From contig CAKUXM010000006.1 in NCBI GenBank assembly GCA_934700335.1, positions 32,491-96,490 on the forward strand: a DNA stretch of 64,000 nucleotides, in the 5' to 3' direction. The notes under the pieces were generated by a model, which worked only from the letters and a program-made list of their open reading frames with translations, had not been told where the DNA came from and made no database searches. Source of the stretch: an uncultured Candidatus Melainabacteria bacterium (lineage in GTDB: Bacteria; Cyanobacteriota; Vampirovibrionia; Gastranaerophilales; Gastranaerophilaceae). Shown here piece by piece: positions 58,678 through 64,000 of this stretch (position 1 is its first letter; each line of letters opens with the position of its first letter). The position numbers and the translations under genes are program-made.

Positions 58678-59490
58678 CTACTCCTTACCAAACAAACCTT
58701 TAAAAAATCTAATAACTTTTGACATAAAATCTTGTGGTTCATCAATATCCAAGAACGGAACTTCTTCTCCCAAAATTCTTCTTGCTATATTTTGATAAGC
58801 TTGACCTGCAAGTGATTTTTCATCATTTACGATAGGCTCACCTTTGTTTGTAGAAGTGATAATACCTGTATCTTCTGGAACAATACCAATAACTTCTGTA
58901 GAAAGAATTTCTTGAACATCTTCTACACTCATCATATCATTTGATTTAATCAAGTTTGGTCTAACTCTGTTAATCAAAAGTTTATGACTTTCGATATGTT
59001 CTTTTGATTCCAAAAGACCGATAATTCTATCAGCATCTCTAACAGCTGACATTTCTGGAGTTGTTACAACGATTGCATCTGTAGCTGGAGTTGTAGCATT
59101 TTCAAAGCCTTGTTCAATACCAGCAGGGCAGTCGATTACGATATAATCATTATCTTCTTTTAATTCTTCACAAATTGTTTTTAATTGGTCGCCTGTAATG
59201 GCTGTTTTATCTCTAGTCTGAGCTGCCGCCAATAAGCATAAGTTAGGATTTTTCTTATCTTTTACTAAAGCTTGTCTTAATTTGCATCTTTCTTCAACAA
59301 CGTCAACGATTGTATACACGATGCGGTTTTCTAAACCAAGTAAAAGGTCTAAATTTCTTAAACCTAAATCTGTATCAATAAGAACAACTTTCTTACCTTG
59401 TTTAGCAAGAGCTGTCCCAATATTAGCAGTAGTAGTAGTTTTACCTACGCCACCTTTACCAGATGTGATTACTAATACTTTACCTGTCAT
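58678..59490 (-). CDS. minD: Septum-site determining ATPase MinD
   Basis: Membrane-associated ATPase of the Min system. Deviant Walker A is VITSGKGGVGKTTTTANIG, then LIDTDLGLRNLDLLLGLENR, VIDCPAGIEQGFENA, and the C-terminal amphipathic membrane-targeting helix is FMSKVIRFFKGLFGKE. 270 aa is normal. The start overlaps the stop of minC by one base (TAATG). Confidence 0.97.
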   Translation of the reverse strand: MTGKVLVITSGKGGVGKTTTTANIGTALAKQGKKVVLIDTDLGLRNLDLLLGLENRIVYTIVDVVEERCKLRQALVKDKKNPNLCLLAAAQTRDKTAITGDQLKTICEELKEDNDYIVIDCPAGIEQGFENATTPATDAIVVTTPEMSAVRDADRIIGLLESKEHIESHKLLINRVRPNLIKSNDMMSVEDVQEILSTEVIGIVPEDTGIITSTNKGEPIVNDEKSLAGQAYQNIARRILGEEVPFLDIDEPQDFMSKVIRFFKGLFGKE

Positions 59491-60338
59491 TATTTCTCCT
59501 TGTTTTCAAATGTAGTATTTATAACAATTTTATTATTTTCAATTTTTGCTTCTTCTGGAGTGTAAGAAGATTCTTTGTGAACATAAGGAATGTTTACTGT
59601 ATCAAGTCTTCTTGCATAGCAGTTAGCAATTCTAAGTTGAATACCGTTCAATTTTAAAGCTCTAATTGTAGCATTTTCATTGCCTTTAGAACCAGCATGA
59701 GCAATACCACCTAAAACACCCCATACGCAAATATCACCACGAGCAATAATTTCACTTCCTGGGTGAGCATCACCGATTAAAACAATATGTCCGTCATAAG
59801 TAACTGTTTGACCTGAACGTAAGTTTTGTTTTAAGTATAGAGTTGTTAATTTTGATAAATCTTCTGTATCTGTTCCAGATTCAATAATATCTTCAACTTC
59901 CATTGATTCATAAGGTTCTTTTTCTAATAAACCTTCTTCAACAGCAAGTTCTTTGAAGGCAGTATGGTCATCATTGTTTTCAAATAAAACAACTGATTCT
60001 TCATCAGAATTAAAATCGCTTTCTTCTGGTTTAATTTCTGGAACTTCTATTTCATTTTTGAATTCAATTACTTGAATATTAGCTTTTTCAGCTGCATCTT
60101 TTGTTTCTTGAGAATTTGTATCAACAAAATTCAAAGTGCAATCCATTGATTCAATCAAAGCTTTAATACTCAATAATTGAGATTGGCTTAAAATTACGTC
60201 TTCTAATTTTAAACATATTTTTTTATTTTTAGTTTCCGGCATATCTAATATTGAACTAAGTTCATAAATCACATCAGCAGCGCTTTTTGCGTTACTTAGA
60301 TTTACTATAAAGCCGTTTTCTACAAAACCATTTTCCAA
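59490..60338 (-). CDS. minC: Septum-site determining protein MinC
   Basis: FtsZ inhibitor of the Min system. N-terminal domain (about 1-100) is followed by a Glu/Asp-rich linker (about 100-165). The C-terminal beta-helix domain is diagnostic: LRSGQTVTYDGHIVLIGDAH, PGSEIIARGDICVWGVLGGI, AHAGSKGNENATIRAL. 282 aa is long by comparison with E. coli (231 aa) because of the acidic linker. The gene starts the minC-minD-minE operon, with an RBS (AAAGGAT). Confidence 0.93.
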   Translation of the reverse strand: MENGFVENGFIVNLSNAKSAADVIYELSSILDMPETKNKKICLKLEDVILSQSQLLSIKALIESMDCTLNFVDTNSQETKDAAEKANIQVIEFKNEIEVPEIKPEESDFNSDEESVVLFENNDDHTAFKELAVEEGLLEKEPYESMEVEDIIESGTDTEDLSKLTTLYLKQNLRSGQTVTYDGHIVLIGDAHPGSEIIARGDICVWGVLGGIAHAGSKGNENATIRALKLNGIQLRIANCYARRLDTVNIPYVHKESSYTPEEAKIENNKIVINTTFENKEK

Positions 60339-60449
60339 TTTAATATCCTTTCAATATCTTTACAAGAGTAATAGTATATTAAACATTTGTTAAGTTCAAG
60401 AAAAATTTATTCTTTTGTAGTATAAAATCAATAGAAGAGGGTGAAAGAT

Positions 60450-61652
60450 ATGTTAACATTAGACAAAATTTATAAAGCAGCTCATACTTTAAAAGGTATA
60501 GCACGACTTACAGACTTAATTCCAGCGCCAAATCTTAATCCGGAAAGCGAGATTTATTTGAAAGCGGAAAATTTGCAATTAACAGGATCTTTTAAATTAA
60601 GGGGTGCTTTTTATAAGATTTCAACTCTTTCAAAAGAAGAAAAAGAAAAAGGCATCATAGCTTGTTCAGCTGGTAATCACGCACAAGGGGTTGCGCTTTC
60701 AGCGCAAAAAGCTGGTATTAAAGCAACAATATTTATACCAAGTATTGCACCAATATCAAAAATTGAAGCTACAAGAAAATATGGTGCAGAAATAAAATTG
60801 ATTGATGGTGTTTATGACGATGCTTATAACGCAGCAGTAAAATATCAACAAGAAACAGGTGCAATTTTTATTCACCCGTTCGATGATGATGAAGTTATTG
60901 CAGGACAAGGTACTATTGGACTTGAATTACTTGAACAATTGCCGGATTTAGATGCTGTAATTGTTCCAATCGGTGGTGGCGGATTGATTTCAGGAGTTGC
61001 CTTCGCAATTAAAACGTTAAACCCTAAATGCAAAGTTTACGGCGTACAAGCACAAGGCGCTAAAAGTATGATTAATGCTCTTGAACATCACGAAATAGAA
61101 ACACTTAAATCGGTTGCAACTTTTGCAGATGGTATCGCAGTTAAAACACCTGGGGAAAACACTTTTGATATTTGTTCAAAATATGTTGATGAAGTTATTT
61201 CTGTTTCAGATGATGAAATTGCAACAGCAATCTTAACTCTTATTGAGCAACAAAAACTTATTGCAGAAGGAGCTGGAGCAGTATCTGTTGCTGCAGCCAT
61301 ATTTAATAAAGTTCCTATTAAAGGTAAAAAAGTGGCATGTGTAGTTTCAGGTGGCAATATTGATGTAAACATACTCTCTAGAGTTATTAATAGAGGTCTT
61401 TTAACATCAGGAAGGCTAACAGATTTGACTATTGAACTTTTAGATAAACCAGGTCAATTAAGAGAAGTTTCTACAATAATTGCAGAACATGGCGCTAATG
61501 TTATAAGAGTTAGCCACAAACAGGGTGGCAAAGGTACTGATATCAATGGTTGTTTTTTGAATGTAACTATGGAAACAAAAAATCACCAACACCTTGAAGA
61601 AATTAAACAAGCTTTTGAAAAAGCAGGTTATAAAATCAAAGAAAATAAATAA
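60450..61652 (+). CDS. ilvA: Threonine ammonia-lyase (deaminase) with ACT domain
   Basis: PLP enzyme that turns threonine into 2-oxobutanoate. LKAENLQLTGSFKLRGAFYK carries the PLP lysine, then ACSAGNHAQGVALSAQ, IVPIGGGGLISGVAFA and VVSGGNIDVNILSRVI. The C-terminal ACT domain (about 325-400) includes LDKPGQLREVSTIIAEHGAN. Length 400 aa, like the catabolic TdcB-type enzymes with one ACT domain. I choose ATG 60450 with SD AGAGGGTG; a GTG start at 60441 would add three residues. ridA follows, 9 bp downstream. Confidence 0.93.
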   Translation: MLTLDKIYKAAHTLKGIARLTDLIPAPNLNPESEIYLKAENLQLTGSFKLRGAFYKISTLSKEEKEKGIIACSAGNHAQGVALSAQKAGIKATIFIPSIAPISKIEATRKYGAEIKLIDGVYDDAYNAAVKYQQETGAIFIHPFDDDEVIAGQGTIGLELLEQLPDLDAVIVPIGGGGLISGVAFAIKTLNPKCKVYGVQAQGAKSMINALEHHEIETLKSVATFADGIAVKTPGENTFDICSKYVDEVISVSDDEIATAILTLIEQQKLIAEGAGAVSVAAAIFNKVPIKGKKVACVVSGGNIDVNILSRVINRGLLTSGRLTDLTIELLDKPGQLREVSTIIAEHGANVIRVSHKQGGKGTDINGCFLNVTMETKNHQHLEEIKQAFEKAGYKIKENK

Positions 61653-61661
61653 GAGGTAAAA

Positions 61662-62036
61662 ATGAAAGAAATAATCTATACAAAAAATGCACCAGAACCA
61701 ATTGGACCATATTCACAAGCGATTATGGTAAATGACACATTGTATGCTTCAGGGCAAATTGCTATTAACCCTGAAACAGGTGAATTTGTTGACGGCGACA
61801 TAAATATGCAAACAGAACAAGTTTGCAAAAACATAAAAGCAATTCTAGAAGCATCTGAAATGACATTTGAAAATGTTGTAAAAACGACTTGTTTTCTAGC
61901 CTATATTTCAGATTTTTCTAACTTTAACAAAGTTTATTCAGAATATTTTGTTTCAAATCCTGCACGATCATGTGTTGCAGTAAAAGAATTACCAAAGAAC
62001 GCATTGGTGGAAGTAGAGATTATAGCTACAAAATAG
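61662..62036 (+). CDS. ridA: RidA-family enamine/imine deaminase
   Basis: Hydrolyses reactive enamines and imines, including 2-aminoacrylate released by threonine/serine dehydratases; the neighbouring ilvA is its usual biochemical partner. NAPEPIGPYSQAIMVNDTLY, SGQIAINPETGEFV, VVKTTCFLAYISDF and ARSCVAVKELPKNALVEVE are family blocks. The Arg in PARSCVAV is the substrate-binding residue. 124 aa is standard. Together with ilvA it forms a two-gene operon closed by a terminator. Confidence 0.96.
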   Translation: MKEIIYTKNAPEPIGPYSQAIMVNDTLYASGQIAINPETGEFVDGDINMQTEQVCKNIKAILEASEMTFENVVKTTCFLAYISDFSNFNKVYSEYFVSNPARSCVAVKELPKNALVEVEIIATK

Positions 62037-62058
62037 ACCATGCCAATTAATAAAAAAT

Positions 62059-62084
62059 CCATGCTTTCGGGCATGGTTTTTTTA
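62059..62084 (+). terminator. Terminator after ridA
   Basis: CCATGC-TTTCGG-GCATGG, then T7. Confidence 0.85.
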
Positions 62085-62449
62085 ATGTTTTTACAAAACT
62101 TCATAAAAAATATCGAAAAATGAAATCATGAAAACATGCGCCAATCATGGGTTTTCATGATTTGAAAGCCGAGAACCATGCAATAGCACATGTTTAAAAC
62201 CTTTGTGCCTTGCCAAAATCAAGACTTCACGCATGTTTGCATGGTATGTTGCGAAATGTGAATATAGGGCTAAAATTGGCTTGAAAAAAGAACCTTAGTA
62301 CTTATAATGTTATTAAAGCAATGTTAATAAAGCTTTTTGAAGAATTGAAAACATGCTTTATGGGGTAAAAACTGCATGAAATCTATATTGTTTCATGTGT
62401 CAATAGTTGATTAAAATATAAAAAAATATAATCTTGGAGGAAAATATAA
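62085..62449. promoter_or_regulatory. CATG-rich intergenic region with a 13-bp palindrome
   Basis: No gene in 365 bp. CATG occurs eleven times from 62126 on. AAATCATGAAAAC (62123-62135) and GTTTTCATGATTT (62151-62163) are perfect 13-bp inverted copies with a 15-bp spacer. Other words: ACGCATGTTTGCATGG (62230-62245) and GAAAACATGC near 62347. Similar GAAAACATG words precede genes at 622, 30396 and 26973. It precedes the 72-aa gene and could hold regulatory sites. Confidence 0.5.
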
Positions 62450-62668
62450 GTGTTTAGAAGTCGCGATATGGGCAGAGCTGTAGCCGTTAGAAGATGGACA
62501 CCAACAGCATTAGATTGTTACAAAAGAGGCTGCAACTGCGAAGGCTGTTTTTATAAAGATTTCTTTTCAGGTTCTTCACAAAAATGTCAAATGAAAGCAT
62601 CTGTACTTGAATTAGTAAGAGTACTTGGCACGCCCGACGTTGAAATTCAACAAATTATTAATGACTAA
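62450..62668 (+). CDS. 72-aa Cys-cluster protein
   Basis: Small protein with CYKRGCNCEGCFYKDF and SSQKCQMKASVLELVRVLG: five Cys spaced to bind metal, then a helix. I have the impression that similar small proteins occur in Firmicutes and other anaerobes, but I know no name. Start is GTG 62450 behind TTGGAGGAAAATATAA, which is well spaced; an ATG at 62468 is possible. It follows the unusual CATG-rich region and precedes hpf. Confidence 0.75.
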   Translation: MFRSRDMGRAVAVRRWTPTALDCYKRGCNCEGCFYKDFFSGSSQKCQMKASVLELVRVLGTPDVEIQQIIND

Positions 62669-62751
62669 TTAACAATACAATTGATTTATTTTTATGTTTC
62701 TTATATTGTTATTATGACGAAAGAAGCATTAAATATTGGAGGTTTATCAAA

Positions 62752-63141
62752 ATGCACATATACGTAAACGGTAGAAATATTGAAATAACAGACGCAATCA
62801 AATCTTATGTAAAAGAAAAAATCGGTAAGGTTGCTGGACACTATGATCAAATTCATGGCATTGAAGTAGTTTTATCTGTTATCAAAAATCCTGCTGCAAG
62901 CGAAAAACACGTTGCTGAAGTTACTTGTAAATTAAATACAACTTCTATCCACTTGGAAGAAACAGCTGAATCTATGTATGCAAGTATTGATTTACTTTCA
63001 GATAAATTATTAAGACAAGTTCAAAAACATAAAGACAAAGCTTTAACTTCAAAAGACAAGGCATCTTCAATCAGAACAGAAGCTGCTCCAAGCAATGATG
63101 AAGAAGATATTATCGTTGAAGTAAAAGCTATTGAAGACTAA
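62752..63141 (+). CDS. hpf: Ribosome hibernation promoting factor, short form
   Basis: RaiA/HPF protein that binds the 30S subunit in stationary phase and blocks tRNA sites. MHIYVNGRNIEITDAIKSYV is the canonical start, then EVVLSVIKNPAASEKHVAEV, and YASIDLLSDKLLRQVQKHKDK. At 129 aa it has the N-terminal domain and an acidic tail but not the roughly 60-residue C-terminal dimerisation domain of long HPF. RBS GGAGGTTTATCAAA. The glycosyltransferase gene starts 9 bp after. Confidence 0.93.
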   Translation: MHIYVNGRNIEITDAIKSYVKEKIGKVAGHYDQIHGIEVVLSVIKNPAASEKHVAEVTCKLNTTSIHLEETAESMYASIDLLSDKLLRQVQKHKDKALTSKDKASSIRTEAAPSNDEEDIIVEVKAIED

Positions 63142-63150
63142 TTTTACTTT

Positions 63151-63888
63151 ATGATTAACAATAAAAAAATTATCGTAATTATGCCAGCATATAATGCTGA
63201 AAAAACTTTAAAGCAGACTTACGAAGAAATTTATAGAGATTTCGTCGATGAGATAATTCTTGTCGACGATTTTTCAAATGATAGAACATTAGAGATTGCG
63301 AAAGAATTAGGTATAAAAACAATTCAGCATAATAAGAATATGGGCTATGGAGCAAACCAAAAATCTTGCTATAAATCAGCATTAGAAAACAGTGCTGATA
63401 TTGTAATTATGTTGCACCCAGATTATCAATATACGCCAAAATTAATACCTGCAATTGCATCTATGCTTGCATTTGAAGAATATGATGCAGTTATTGCATC
63501 AAGAATGCTCGGTAATTCTGCACTAAAAGGCGGAATGCCTTTATACAAATTCTTGGCAAACAAATTTTTAACTACGTTTGAAAATATTTGCTCTGGAGAA
63601 AAATTATCAGAATATCATACAGGTTTTAGAGGGTTTACTCGAAAAAGTTTAGAGAATATTCCTTATGAAAAATTGAGTAATGACTTTCTATTTGATAATG
63701 AAATTATTGCCTTATTGATGTTCAAAGGTTTTAACATCGGAGAAATTTCTTGTCCTACAAAATATTTTAAAGAGGCTTCATCAATTAATTTTATCCGCTC
63801 TTGTAAATATGGTTTGGGCGTTTTGAAGGTAAGCTTAGAATATTTACTAGCAAGAATAGGTCTGAAAATTGGTATTTTTAAGTTTTAG
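63151..63888 (+). CDS. Family 2 glycosyltransferase
   Basis: GT-A fold sugar transferase of 245 aa. VIMPAYNAEKTLKQTYEEI, then EIILVDDFSNDRTLEIAKEL (first Asp pair), NMGYGANQKSCYKSALEN, and VIMLHPDYQYTPKLI (the DxD-equivalent region, here HPDYQY) place it with the dolichyl-phosphate-mannose-synthase-like group. No membrane segments in the C-terminus apart from a mildly hydrophobic end. Donor and acceptor sugars are unknown. It starts 9 bp after hpf; whether the two are functionally linked is doubtful. Confidence 0.85.
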   Translation: MINNKKIIVIMPAYNAEKTLKQTYEEIYRDFVDEIILVDDFSNDRTLEIAKELGIKTIQHNKNMGYGANQKSCYKSALENSADIVIMLHPDYQYTPKLIPAIASMLAFEEYDAVIASRMLGNSALKGGMPLYKFLANKFLTTFENICSGEKLSEYHTGFRGFTRKSLENIPYEKLSNDFLFDNEIIALLMFKGFNIGEISCPTKYFKEASSINFIRSCKYGLGVLKVSLEYLLARIGLKIGIFKF

Positions 63889-63892
63889 ATAA

Positions 63893-63927
63893 TAAGAGGC
63901 GAAGCCGAAGGCTTCGCCTCTGTTTTG
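63893..63927 (+). terminator. Terminator after the glycosyltransferase gene
   Basis: AGAGGCGAAGCC-GAA-GGCTTCGCCTCT, then TGTTTTGTTT. It belongs to the same family as the terminators after aspS/proS, recJ and groEL. Confidence 0.85.
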
Positions 63928-63938
63928 TTTAAACCAAT

Positions 63939-63961
63939 AAAAATGCCACCTTGTAGGTGGC
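63939..63961 (-). terminator. Minus-strand terminator at the right edge
   Basis: GCCACC-TTGTA-GGTGGC preceded on the plus strand by AATAAAAAT, which gives a T-run after the stem on the minus strand. It likely closes a minus-strand gene lying beyond the window. Confidence 0.6.
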
Positions 63962-64000
63962 AGACTAACACACTTTTTACACTTTTCTTTGAATTTAACG

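Noticed and set aside
58001..58795. A 264-aa Ser-rich plus-strand frame
   Set aside because: It is the mirror of the acidic MinE tail (GAA/GAT read backwards gives TTC/TCA/TCT codons). minE and minD are clearly the real genes.
1..64000. tRNA, rRNA, RNase P, tmRNA, riboswitch, CRISPR array, prophage, integrase
   Set aside because: I looked for typical words and structures and recognised none. SRP RNA is the only standard RNA gene I can support. A covariance scan would be needed to exclude a missed one.

Overview
This AT-rich 64 kb chromosomal window comes from an anaerobic bacterium with Gram-negative-style cell division. The main clues are a complete MinC-MinD-MinE cluster, FtsE/FtsX, a PPi-dependent phosphofructokinase, a desulfoferrodoxin, a DUF1858 protein, a long SRP RNA with an Alu-type 5' part, and a ThrRS without a TGS domain. 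My best guess is a gut Melainabacteria-type lineage (Gastranaerophilales/Vampirovibrionia, non-photosynthetic relatives of Cyanobacteria). This is inferred from gene content and not from a marker gene. I recognised no tRNA, rRNA, CRISPR array, prophage or transposase.

Layout. 0-5 kb: a 56-aa gene and two large unknown proteins that share a C-terminal domain. 5-11 kb: pfp, a complex 1 kb intergenic region, then thrS and gltX. 11-16.5 kb: a 96-aa Cys-rich protein inside palindromic repeats, recR and ybaB, a metzincin protease, and accD-accA-prmA. 16.5-22 kb: a small-peptide element, a YqeG phosphatase, a U32 protein, pgi, fba and rpmI-rplT. 22-27 kb: an operon of a transketolase C-half, ftsE, ftsX, an HDOD protein and a receiver-like protein. 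27-35.4 kb: an accessory island of two 5'-nucleotidase-like proteins, two paralogous 70-aa proteins, an HExxH protein, GNAT, C_GCAxxG_C_C, TrhA and an ABC ATPase. 35.5-48.5 kb: aspS, proS, TPR, mnmA, ctpA, recJ, a rubredoxin-like protein, SPFH/NfeD and DUF1858. 48.7-55.7 kb: SRP RNA, ugd, dfx, ade, yebC and groES-groEL. 55.8-64 kb: an XRE regulator facing an exported protein, an EamA transporter, a DtxR regulator, minC-minD-minE, threonine deaminase, ridA, a Cys-cluster protein, hpf and a glycosyltransferase.

Two signals go beyond ordinary annotation. First, a promoter-like element, GGCAATT-N17-TTTATATAAATGTAAG, recurs with a fixed 17-nt spacer at seven sites and in looser form at two more. 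It lies upstream of the 56-aa gene, both large unknown proteins, both nucleotidase-like proteins, both 70-aa paralogues (the second has two copies), and a gene-less stretch that ends in a terminator and so looks like a small RNA. These look like one regulon of otherwise uncharacterised proteins.

Second, two intergenic elements of about 200-230 bp (7244-7443 and 16575-16800) share one architecture. Each encodes a hydrophobic peptide (26 or 35 aa) behind a strong Shine-Dalgarno on the minus strand. Each is bounded by inverted-repeat arms able to pair the ends of the mRNA. Each has a sigma70-like promoter on the opposite strand that starts at the mRNA 3' end. In each, an inverted repeat inside the coding sequence could terminate the antisense RNA. 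I read them as candidate type I toxin-antitoxin loci.

The rest is largely housekeeping: translation, glycolysis, fatty-acid initiation, division-site selection and protein folding.
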